DNA of 50,142 bases, taken from the IMG/VR virus record IMGVR_UViG_3300021961_000144, positions 1 through 50,142 of that record; one strand, 5' to 3'. Origin of the DNA: a virus. The notes under the pieces were generated by a model. That model did not search any database. It saw only the letters and a list, made by a program, of their open reading frames with translations, and was not told the DNA's origin. The position numbers and the translations under genes are program-made. This document shows, piece by piece, positions 8,845 to 17,600 of this stretch (position 1 is its first letter; every line of letters starts with the position of its first letter).

Positions 8845-10956
8845 ATGGCATTTCCTTTTTACAAAAGTTTAGATGGGTACATTATAGACGAATTAAGGGC
8901 AAGAACTTCAAAGAATAATGTAAAATTATCAAAATTAGTTCCTTGGATAAAAGCGACATCCAGTTTGGAAGGTAGATATTCGTTAGGAACTGGTACATAT
9001 TCTACATTATTTGACGGTTCAGCAACCGATGCCTATGGTAACTCACAGGGGGCATCTTGGAAATATAGACCTAATCCAATAATAACAGATTTTTCGGTAG
9101 ATTTTGCGAGTAGAGGAACATTGAGAAGATGTACTCTAAAAATAAAATGTTTTTCACCTGAGCAACTTACTAAAGTTCAACAATCATTTATGGAACCTGG
9201 ATTAAGTGTCTTTGTTCAATGGGGGTGGAATTATTCCGTAAATAAAGGAAAACAAATTGGGCCGGTTGGAGTGGATGCTGGAACTGTTCAAAATTACCAC
9301 AGAAACGCTGGAGCTTTAAACACTATACGTTCTAATAATGATGGATGTTATGATAACTTCGTAGGTATAATTACTGGAGGAGATTCATCTATCAGCGGTA
9401 ACGAATTTGATGTAACCGTTAAAATGGCTTCTATTGGAGAGATATTAATGGGTAAGAGTAGTGAAGATGTTGTAAAAGAAAGTGATGATGAAAATTCACT
9501 TAAACCGAAGAATCATTCACAATATTATGGAATGTCAAATGGTTCGGTTACAGGAACAATTAAAAACTGGATTTATTGTTACCAACAGTTACCAGATGAA
9601 CTTAGAACTGACAGTACTGAGAAAATAGATGTGAAATCGGAATCAGATTTCATAAATTATATAGAGGAATTAACTGAGGAAGCAAAAACTGAAACCTCAG
9701 ATAGCGGTTGGTTTACTGGAACATTAACATTTAAAGGAGTAACATTCACAGCTGCGGACTCAGAGAGCCCAATTAATAGTAATAAATTTATCAGCTTTGA
9801 TGCCTTTATAAAATTATTAAATTCCAGACGTATTCAATTTCAAAAAAATTCAACAATCAATTTTGATATTGATATAAGTGATGCATATTGTGGTGCATTT
9901 CTTCGTATGTTTTCAACCTCTGAAAGAGTTTTTATTCCAAATAAAAACACTTATAATTATTTAAATGATGTTGAAATTTTAGGTGGAAATTTTGCCGGTA
10001 ACTTGGATACATCTGTAAATGGTAGGTCTTTTGTAAAAACATCTGCAACTACATTAAATATAGATGGTACATCGGCTACATTAGTTGGATATCGACATGG
10101 ATGGATAGGAGATTTATATATCGATAATGAGTTGGCAATGGAAGCATTGAAAGACCAGAAAACTCCTGTAAAAGAAATTTTGGATAATGTTTTGAAAACT
10201 ATGGAAGAGGCCGTTGAAGGATTATGGGCTTTTCAGATAGTCGAAAGAAAAAATGGAGATTCAGTAAGTTTAAGAATAGCAGATGCAAATTTAAGAAATG
10301 TTAGAACTGGAAACGCAGCATCTCCACCTCAATTTGATATGTTCGGAACAGATAGTTTTTTCGTAGATGCTAGTTTTAATTTAGATATACCAAAAGCAAT
10401 GGCTAGCCAGGTTTTTTTGGAAAAATCTACTACTGGAATACAATCTACTGATTCATTAACTAAGGGTGTGTTTTCCGATAAGAAAGATGTAGTTTTAGCT
10501 GACCTTATCCTTGAAGATATAAAGAATAATGCATCAACCGCTTCTGGGCCATCACCTGAGGAACTAAAATGGATTGAATTTAGGAGAAATATAAGAATTA
10601 TGATTAAACCAAGTGTAACCCATATATCAACTATTGGAAATGCTAATATGGATGAGTGGGCTATGTGTGGACAATTTTTAAATAAAAGAAAATTTAATGA
10701 TATAAGAAAAATAGATTTAGGATATAATTCACCTAGTACTGAAGTTTATAATGGAAGACCTTTGCCTGTAAGTTTTGATTTTTCAATATTAGGTATGAGT
10801 GGATTTCAAGTTGGACATTTATTCAACATAAAAGGATTACCTCCTCAGTATAGTAGTGATAAGGGAGCATTTCAAGTAGAGGAAATAAAACATAAAATTG
10901 ATGGTAAGCAATGGATAACAGAAATTTCTTCTCATTTTAGACCATTTCATAAATAA
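8845..10956 (+). CDS. Baseplate hub protein (gp27-like, large)
   Basis: 703 residues. The N-terminal region has the hub pattern: FSVDFASRGTLRRCTLKIKCFSPEQLTKVQQSFMEPGLSVFVQWGW, and a GGDSSISGNEFDVTVKMASIGEILMG strand-rich segment. The C-terminus ends with GMSGFQVGHLFNIKGLP and QVEEIKHKIDGKQWITEISSHFRP, typical of the end of the second tail-tube-like domain in gp27 / gpD-type hubs. The middle ~250 residues are an insertion relative to T4 gp27 (391 aa). It probably forms the trimeric hub under the tube and holds the spike. The spike itself is not in the window. Confidence 0.65.
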   Translation: MAFPFYKSLDGYIIDELRARTSKNNVKLSKLVPWIKATSSLEGRYSLGTGTYSTLFDGSATDAYGNSQGASWKYRPNPIITDFSVDFASRGTLRRCTLKIKCFSPEQLTKVQQSFMEPGLSVFVQWGWNYSVNKGKQIGPVGVDAGTVQNYHRNAGALNTIRSNNDGCYDNFVGIITGGDSSISGNEFDVTVKMASIGEILMGKSSEDVVKESDDENSLKPKNHSQYYGMSNGSVTGTIKNWIYCYQQLPDELRTDSTEKIDVKSESDFINYIEELTEEAKTETSDSGWFTGTLTFKGVTFTAADSESPINSNKFISFDAFIKLLNSRRIQFQKNSTINFDIDISDAYCGAFLRMFSTSERVFIPNKNTYNYLNDVEILGGNFAGNLDTSVNGRSFVKTSATTLNIDGTSATLVGYRHGWIGDLYIDNELAMEALKDQKTPVKEILDNVLKTMEEAVEGLWAFQIVERKNGDSVSLRIADANLRNVRTGNAASPPQFDMFGTDSFFVDASFNLDIPKAMASQVFLEKSTTGIQSTDSLTKGVFSDKKDVVLADLILEDIKNNASTASGPSPEELKWIEFRRNIRIMIKPSVTHISTIGNANMDEWAMCGQFLNKRKFNDIRKIDLGYNSPSTEVYNGRPLPVSFDFSILGMSGFQVGHLFNIKGLPPQYSSDKGAFQVEEIKHKIDGKQWITEISSHFRPFHK

Positions 10957-10961
10957 AAATT

Positions 10962-11342
10962 ATGTTAGATAGATATAAAAATCTTATTAAAGTAGAAATA
11001 AAAAATAAAGTACCTGAAACCTTTTTTCCACGACCTACGGAATTAGATTATCAAAGGGGGTTTATTAATAGATATTTTATACAAATGAGAGCTACTCCTG
11101 GTGCACCTATCTTTGAAGTAAACGAAGATGTATATTCTCAATTTGAGAACTCTGAATATTACAATAGAGTTTCTATAAATTGGAAAATAAAAGGAAATTT
11201 AGAAGATTCTTATACCGAAAAAGGAGAATTTATACCTTCGGTTCATACCGTAAATAAATTGATAATACAAGAAGCTGAAAAAACAATGTCAGAACTCAAT
11301 TTATATTTGGTAAATACAAAACAATTTCATAAATTAGTATAG
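10962..11342 (+). CDS. Hypothetical virion-module protein, 126 aa
   Basis: No named family recognised. It is a soluble alpha/beta protein with PRPTELDYQRGFINRYFIQMRA near the N-terminus, a SINWKIKGNLEDSY strand, and an ending of the YLVNTKQFHKLV type. It follows the hub gene after 5 bases and is the last gene of the tail cluster before a change to enzyme genes. A hub-associated or baseplate role is an inference from position. Confidence 0.7.
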   Translation: MLDRYKNLIKVEIKNKVPETFFPRPTELDYQRGFINRYFIQMRATPGAPIFEVNEDVYSQFENSEYYNRVSINWKIKGNLEDSYTEKGEFIPSVHTVNKLIIQEAEKTMSELNLYLVNTKQFHKLV

Positions 11343-11343
11343 T

Positions 11344-11351
11344 TATAAATA
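11344..11351 (+). promoter_or_regulatory. TATAAATA, candidate T4-type late promoter
   Basis: An exact match to the T4 late -10 sequence, 12 bases before the start of the oxygenase gene at 11364. I found no systematic set of such sites in the window, so this is a single hit in AT-rich DNA. Confidence 0.25.
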
Positions 11352-11363
11352 AACAAAAGTTAT

Positions 11364-12146
11364 ATGGCAAATTTTAAACATTTAACGGATTTAGAAATCC
11401 AACAAATCACCTTCGACTGGAGATATAGAGGGTTTACCACATTAGAGCTTCTTACCGAAGAAGAATGTGATGAGATTAATGATGAATTAGAAAGATTAAG
11501 ACATGAAAGAAAGGGAACGCTTACTCCAGATGGAAAAGAATGGGGTGAATGGGATCCATTTGCTTACCCTCATAAAATTTCTGAAAAATTAGAAAAATTA
11601 TTCGTTCATCCAAAAATTATTGAAGCGTGTGAATTCCTTATGGAAGGTGAAATAGTAGGTATGCAAACTTGGGCTTACTTCAAACCACCTGGACAATTAG
11701 GTAGAGATATGCATCAGAACGCTTTCTACACTGGTTGTGGTCATAATGAAATTATTAATACGGCGTTGGCATTGGATAATCATGATGCAGGAAATGGGGC
11801 AGTATGGAACTATGAAGGTTCTCATAGATTACCTGTTTTACCAATTGAAGTGGATGAAGAAAGAACAAAAACAAATCCATCATTTTGGAGAAACGAAAGA
11901 GGTAAGCCGTGTGTAATGCCAGAAGGACATGATTTCCGTAAAGTAGAGGGTGTATTAAAGAAAGGGCAAGTAGTTTTACTTCACTCTCATTGTGTGCATG
12001 GTTCAGAGGCTAATACATCAAACAGATTTCGTAGAAACTTTTTAGGTGGATATTTGAAAAGAGGAGCTTCTTTCAATCAGGGTTCTCATATGAAAAGAGA
12101 GCCAATTGAATTAAAACCTTTGCAAGAAAAATATTGGAATTTATAA
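11364..12146 (+). CDS. Phytanoyl-CoA dioxygenase (PhyH)-like protein with altered iron motif
   Basis: 260 residues, with the overall pattern of the PhyH branch of Fe(II)/2-oxoglutarate oxygenases: a jelly-roll core with MHQNAFY at residues 116-122, the ALDNHDAGNGAVWNYEGSHRLP segment that follows it in this family, the distal metal His in VHGSEAN (His212), and the 2-oxoglutarate-binding Arg in NRFRRNF. The usual HxD iron motif is His117-Gln118-Asn119, so the carboxylate ligand is Asn. The enzyme may have altered chemistry or be inactive. The substrate is unknown; it lies beside a polymerase-like gene and a second oxygenase. Confidence 0.75.
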   Translation: MANFKHLTDLEIQQITFDWRYRGFTTLELLTEEECDEINDELERLRHERKGTLTPDGKEWGEWDPFAYPHKISEKLEKLFVHPKIIEACEFLMEGEIVGMQTWAYFKPPGQLGRDMHQNAFYTGCGHNEIINTALALDNHDAGNGAVWNYEGSHRLPVLPIEVDEERTKTNPSFWRNERGKPCVMPEGHDFRKVEGVLKKGQVVLLHSHCVHGSEANTSNRFRRNFLGGYLKRGASFNQGSHMKREPIELKPLQEKYWNL

Positions 12147-12164
12147 AATATTTTCGTATATTTG
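12134..12164 (+). promoter_or_regulatory. Bacteroidota-type promoter (TTGG-N19-TATATTTG)
   Basis: TTGG at 12134-12137 and TATATTTG at 12157-12164, spacer 19. It overlaps the end of the PhyH-like gene. The predicted start of transcription (about five bases after the box) coincides with the ATG at 12171, implying a leaderless or nearly leaderless message. Confidence 0.75.
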
Positions 12165-12170
12165 TTTCCT

Positions 12171-13412
12171 ATGGTAATTTTCGTAGAAAACAATGAAATC
12201 GGAAGAGTATTCCAAAAAAGATATCGCTTAACAAGGAGCGTAATATTTCCATTGTTTAAAAATAGAAAAGAGCATCCAAAACTGAATACGTTATTGGGTG
12301 CTTTTGTTTTTATCGAAGATGATTGCTATGTTCTTATGAATGGACATAATGATTGTGTTGATGCTCCTTTGGGAGTTTTAACTCATGGAAACGCACCTAA
12401 ATTTATCTTTGATAGTAAGTGGTTTCTTCATCAAATGGAATTACCAAATTATCAAAGTATTGATGTTCTATATCATCTCAGTCAGTTTAAACCTTATGAA
12501 TATGATATGATATATAACAATTTTACAAAGGGGTATAGGGATAAAGATGATTTAAGTTTTATACCAATTAGTATTATACTCAAAGGTGTAGTAGATTTTG
12601 TAAATGAAAACCTTAAGTATGCGGATACTGAGGGGGTTGGGGGGTACGATTTCTACAATTCCTTAGTCCTACCGGAGTTCAAAAAAATTGAGAGTAATGG
12701 TATTCCGACAACGTATGGGTATGAATATTCTCTATATAACAACTTTACAACCACAGGAAGACCATCAAACACATTCGGAGGTGTAAACTATTCCGCGCTT
12801 AATAAATCGGATGGCAGTAGGGATTATATCGTTTCTAAGTTGGGTGAGTTGGTTCAGTTTGATTTTGATGGATACCACGTTCGCCTGATAGCTAAATTAG
12901 TAGATGAAGAGATACCTGAGGAATCCGCTCATGAGTGGTTAGGTAAACAATATTTTGGCAAAGATGTATTGAGTGATGAGGATTACCTCAATAGTAAGAA
13001 ACTAACATTCCAACAATTATATGGTGGGATAGATGTGGAGAATTTAGAGATTCCATTTTTTAAAAAGACAGATGAGTTTATCAAAAAGATGTATAAAGAT
13101 TTTTTGATAAATGGGTATCTGGAAACTAAGGCGGGTAAGCGTATTCCATTCCAAAAAATAGATAATCATAATCCCCAAAAGGTATTCAATTATTATTTGC
13201 AGGCGTTGGAAACCGAAACAAACGCATTTGTTATTCGTAAGATAAATCGTTTTTTGGAAAAAAGAAAAACCAAGTTAGTGTTATATACCTATGATTCTTT
13301 TCTGTTTGATGTATGTGAAAATGAGAAATCAGTTTTAAATGATATTAAAATGATTTTAGATAAAGTTTCTTCTACGGATGTATCCACTAATAAAAGTTAC
13401 GGTAATATTTAA
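12171..13412 (+). CDS. Divergent family A DNA polymerase-like protein
   Basis: 413 residues from ATG 12171; a TTG at 12162 lies inside the promoter box and is rejected. Pol I motifs appear in the right order: TTTGRPS (193-199, compare TGRLSS), motif A DFDGYHVRL with Asp231 (compare DYSQIELR), motif B KKLTFQQLYG with Lys276, Phe280 and Tyr284 in Pol I spacing, a NYYLQALETETNAFVI segment (compare the QGTAAD helix), and motif C YTYDSFLFD with Asp375. Both catalytic Asp are kept, but HDE has become YDS. The N-terminal ~150 residues may be a worn exonuclease-like domain. A separate family B replicase exists at 32201, so this is probably accessory: repair, translesion or priming. Domain calls are made by eye. 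Confidence 0.75.
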   Translation: MVIFVENNEIGRVFQKRYRLTRSVIFPLFKNRKEHPKLNTLLGAFVFIEDDCYVLMNGHNDCVDAPLGVLTHGNAPKFIFDSKWFLHQMELPNYQSIDVLYHLSQFKPYEYDMIYNNFTKGYRDKDDLSFIPISIILKGVVDFVNENLKYADTEGVGGYDFYNSLVLPEFKKIESNGIPTTYGYEYSLYNNFTTTGRPSNTFGGVNYSALNKSDGSRDYIVSKLGELVQFDFDGYHVRLIAKLVDEEIPEESAHEWLGKQYFGKDVLSDEDYLNSKKLTFQQLYGGIDVENLEIPFFKKTDEFIKKMYKDFLINGYLETKAGKRIPFQKIDNHNPQKVFNYYLQALETETNAFVIRKINRFLEKRKTKLVLYTYDSFLFDVCENEKSVLNDIKMILDKVSSTDVSTNKSYGNI

Positions 13413-13416
13413 TAAT

Positions 13417-14172
13417 ATGAAAGAACTTAGAGAAAAAGGATACTACATTGGTAATTTCGAAGAATTATTTTCTTCAAATGAGATAGAATTTCTTAAGAAT
13501 ATTAGTGATGTTATTATAGAAAAATTTACTAATTCCGAAAATATAGAATGTAAGACTCAGCATACCGGAAATCATTGTTACCCGTTTTACGATTTTAAAG
13601 AAACTTATATTCATCCTTATGGTGATATACCTAAAATAGATGGGTATATGGAAGAAAATGGATATGTTATTTTTCAAAGATGGAAACAACTTTTAAATAA
13701 TGTTCCATTTGAAGGTGATACTCAATTAGCAGAATTAATTGAAACCGCTAAGTTAAAAATTATTGATGAGTGTTATAACGAATTTTCTTTAAAAAAAGAA
13801 GACATTGATTTAGGAAGATGGGGTACAATTGGAATGTATGAAAAAGGTGATAAACAGCCACCACATTTTGATGCAGGTAGTGAGAGGACTATATTTGGAT
13901 GTATATTTTATTTAACTCCTGAAGAAGATTGGAATGAAGGTAAAGGTGGGGAATTTTTAATTAATTATACGAATGAAAAGGTATCACCAACTTTTGGAAA
14001 ATTTGTACTTTTGGACTTCGTTGATAACTTAATAGAGCATCAGGTAATGGAAATGTTAGAGGATTATAGAAGATACACTTTGATTTCCTTTCCCTCTATA
14101 ATAAAAAATGGTAACGAATCCACTGGAAATTTTTTGGAGTATAAGAAAAATAAGAATGTTTTTACTCCATAA
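13417..14172 (+). CDS. Fe(II)/2-oxoglutarate-dependent oxygenase
   Basis: 251 residues from ATG 13417; an ATG at 13378 would overlap the preceding gene by 35 bases and add a sequence unlike the family. Visible motifs: RWGTIGMYEKGDKQPPHFDAGS with His150-x-Asp152, a FYLTPEEDWNEGKGGEFLI strand pair, distal His208 in LIEHQV, and the 2-oxoglutarate Arg in DYRRYTLISF. This is the prolyl-hydroxylase-like branch of the superfamily, with the iron triad intact, unlike the neighbour at 11364. The substrate is unknown; phage members act on protein or nucleic acid side groups. Confidence 0.8.
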   Translation: MKELREKGYYIGNFEELFSSNEIEFLKNISDVIIEKFTNSENIECKTQHTGNHCYPFYDFKETYIHPYGDIPKIDGYMEENGYVIFQRWKQLLNNVPFEGDTQLAELIETAKLKIIDECYNEFSLKKEDIDLGRWGTIGMYEKGDKQPPHFDAGSERTIFGCIFYLTPEEDWNEGKGGEFLINYTNEKVSPTFGKFVLLDFVDNLIEHQVMEMLEDYRRYTLISFPSIIKNGNESTGNFLEYKKNKNVFTP

Positions 14173-14196
14173 CTCTATAAAAAAATAGACTTAACG

Positions 14197-14240
14197 AAAT
14201 ATTTAATACTTATATAGGAGAAAAAAGTATTAAAATATTT
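14197..14240 (+). promoter_or_regulatory. Long AT-rich inverted repeat before gene 14245
   Basis: The 15-base arm 14197-14211 pairs with 14225-14240 with one bulged A. The 13-base loop contains TAGGAG, one of the few Shine-Dalgarno-like sequences here. The right arm ends four bases before the ATG at 14245. It could act as a translational switch, a processing site or a binding site. Confidence 0.5.
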
Positions 14241-14244
14241 TTAA

Positions 14245-14640
14245 ATGAAAACACAGTTACTATGTACTTTTGCGGAGACTGAAAATTTACAAGATATTCT
14301 ACAAAAGGTAAGAGAGAATTATAAGATAGTTTACAACTACATATATGTTTTGCAAAATAAAACTAATATAGATGAATTATATATTACATATAATATTGAT
14401 GTGGAGTTCAGACCCCCTTATCAATTAGAAAATACTATATTGGTTCATCGTAAAAAACAATCAAACACCTTATATACAATTAATGCATTAAACCAATTGA
14501 TTAAGGAAGAAAATGGTGGGGTTTTGGATACGAACTTTCCATTAGATTGGGAAAAGTTTAAAAATTCTATAATTCTTACCGGAGCTGCGGGTATAAGAAA
14601 GATACCTACAAGAATATTTCAAAAGATTGAATTTAATTAA
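14245..14640 (+). CDS. Conserved T4-like phage protein of unknown function, 131 aa
   Basis: I recognise the pattern from other T4-like phages but know no function: MKTQLLCTFAETENLQDILQKV at the start, IYVLQNK..IDELYITYNID in the middle, TILVHRKKQSNTLYTINALNQLI, and a C-terminal FKNSIILTGAAGIRKIPTRIF. It is a soluble alpha/beta protein with a Lys-Lys and IPT motif. It is separated by 2 bases from the giant protein gene downstream, so the two are probably cotranslated. The start ATG follows a long hairpin. Confidence 0.78.
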   Translation: MKTQLLCTFAETENLQDILQKVRENYKIVYNYIYVLQNKTNIDELYITYNIDVEFRPPYQLENTILVHRKKQSNTLYTINALNQLIKEENGGVLDTNFPLDWEKFKNSIILTGAAGIRKIPTRIFQKIEFN

Positions 14641-14642
14641 TA

Positions 14643-17600
14643 ATGGCAGATATTAATAAAATAATAGATGAAATTTTATTAGAACACTCTTTAACCTATC
14701 CATTTCCAAGTTTGGAGGATAAAGAGCAAGTGGAAAATCTAATTAGATGTTGCCACAAATTGGGGTATAGTCAATATTCTGATATCATATCCGAATACTT
14801 TTTATTAGAGGAAGAACCTAAAAAACCCGCTCCAGTAGATAAATCAAAAGAAGGAGAATCATCTGAATTTCCAGGTAAATTCCACCTGGGCGGAGGTTAT
14901 TATTCGTCTAAGCAAAATGGAGAAGTTGAATTTAAAAATGATAGTGGTAATTTAAGACCAGTAACCCCAGAAGAGAAAGCAGATTTTGAAAAGAAATCTC
15001 AACCCTCATCTGATTCTGAAAAGAAACCACCTATCACTCGTAATGTTGGGATGGGATATGCTAAGAAATCATTAGTAGATGTACCAAAACAAAAACTTCA
15101 GCAAATTAATCAAAAGATAGAAAAGTGGAGTGAAAACGAAAAAGAATTCTTTAATAAGGGACAGGAAAAACCAGGATCAGAAACCCGTAGAAGTTTTGCG
15201 GAAGCTCTAAAAGATAAAGTAAAGGGAGCCGGTGCTGCAATAAAGCATGGATTTCAACATGAAGTTAAATTGTTTAAGACAGCAGCGGTAGCGGCTGGTA
15301 AATTATTTAGTAAACCTGGAGGATGGAGAGATTTAGAAAAACATGAAAAGAAAGCATTAATATCAGTTGGTGTTAAAATAGCCACTACTGCCATAACAGG
15401 AGCTGCGTTGGGTGGAGCGGCAGCTGGGGCTAAGGCATTTGCAAAACACGTTGCTATTGAATTTATTCCTCACGTTGTAGCAGAAACTATTGCAGTAGGA
15501 GCGGCTAGAGCATCGATATTTGCTGATGTGAACAATGATGAGAGAATCCTTATGGATTTTGCGGATAAGATTGCGGAGAAATTAGAAAATATGGAAATCT
15601 CACCTGAAATAATGGATAAGATTGTAGATAGTTGGAATGAGAAGAGACCTCAGGGGGAAGTATCAAACGAAACTATTTCTTTGGATGAGATTTTAAATTA
15701 CCATTTATTAAAAGAAGATGAGGGAGAATCATCTCAGTTTCCTGGTAAGTATCATTTAGGAGGAGGATTTTATTCTTCAAAGCAGGGTGGGGAAGCTGAA
15801 TTCAAAAATGATGGGGGGAATTTAAGACCAATAACACCTGAGGAAAAAGAAGAATTTGAAGGAAAAGGAATTGGAGATTCTGAAGTAGATAAACTTGTTA
15901 AAACTGCAGAAGATTCATTAGAGAAGAAGGAAAAGGAAATTGAAGATGAAACCAAACCTGATCCTAAAACTGATTTTGATAAGATATTAGATGACCCATC
16001 TGCTACTGCCAAAGAAAGAGCTATGGCAGGATCATTTAAGAATCAACATGATAATCTTAAAAGAAAACAAAAAGATGATCCTGAATACCAATCAAAACTT
16101 AAGAAGGAAGTAGTTAAGCAAAACGAAGACATAGTAAATAGTCTAAGAGGTAAAAAGGATTCCGATGGAAATAATTTAGATGCAGAGGTTACCGAAAATG
16201 GCTCAATGTTAATTGGAGTTGAGCATGGCGAAGGAACTGAATCTACTAAAAATATTATAGATAAAATAAAGAGCTTACCTAAAGATGCAAAAGTAATGTT
16301 TGTAGGAGAAGGTGGAGTTGGAATAGATGATAATGGTAAAGTTGATTTCGTAGGTGAGCAAGCAGAAATTAGAGATGCTTTTTTAGATCACTTTGAAAAT
16401 GGTAGAGAAGAAAGTTGGGATGAAAACGGAGATGTAAGAAATTCAGATGCACCTATATTTGATGAAATTGCTAAATCATATGACGGTGATAAAAACAAAG
16501 CATTGGCATCAGTTTGGACTAATATGATTGGTCAGGGTGATGATTTAGACGCAGATGATTATCTTACCGATGAGACTAAAGAATGGATTAAGAGTGAAGC
16601 TAAAAAAGGTGGTAGTGCAGAATTTGAGGGTGATGTAGACTGGAATAATTTAACATTGGAGCAAAAAGAAGACTTATACCAATTAAATTATAGAGATGAC
16701 CAGAATTATGGTGAAACCGAATTATCCAAAGGTCAGAAAGCATTTAATGATTTTAGACAAAAGGAGTTAGATAGAAAAATAAAAGAGGCAGAAGAGAAAG
16801 GTTATACTGTAATTGCAACAATGGGTAATTCTCACGTTGGAATGTGGAGAGAAAGAAATAAAAAGAGTGATGATAAATTTAACCCATCATCTTTAAGGAA
16901 TTTGGCTAAAGAGATGCCAGAGGTTGATAAAGATGTATTCAATAAAGAATCCGATTTAGATAAAATACCTTCCGATAAGAAAGAAGAAATATCTATGAAG
17001 ATTGATGAGTTAGCCGATAAGGCATCTAAAGGGGAAGATTTCAATCTTTGTCAAATAACTGTTCCTGGTACTAACTTATATTGTGATGATAATCAGGGAA
17101 TACCTAGAGTAGAAATGCCTCAATTCAAAGGTAAACCTCTTCCAGGAACTCCTGCCGAAGACCTTCCAAAAGATAGCAAGGGTGAAGTAGATACCGAACC
17201 TCTTTTCAAAAAAATGTTAAAAGAGAAAGGTATTAAGACTGTGGAAACTGAATTGCCTTCTGATAAATTAAAAGCAACTCAAAGTGAATTAGTAGGTAGT
17301 AAAGTTGCCGGAATGACTAAGGCATTAGAAGAAGATCCTACTAATCCAGGTATTACTGCACCAATTTTTGTGAGTAGAGATGGATTTGTAATTGATGGGC
17401 ATCATAGATGGGCAGCGGTAACATCTGCCGCGATTAAAGCGGGTAAACCTGCTAATATGAAAGTTATTGTTGTGGATATGGATATTAAAGATGCTATCCC
17501 AATGTGTAACCAATTTGCTGAAGAGCAAGGAATTGCTGCAAAGAAAGCGGATGCAAATGATGGTGAATTACCTAAACCTAAAAAAGCAGATGAAACCCCT

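Noticed and set aside
11344-11351. TATAAATA as proof of T4-type late promoters
   Set aside because: It is a single site; other structural genes lack it at the expected place. Kept only as a low-confidence feature.
12162-12170. TTG start giving MFP at the front of the pol A-like protein
   Set aside because: It lies within the TATATTTG promoter box, so it would not be transcribed; ATG 12171 is used.
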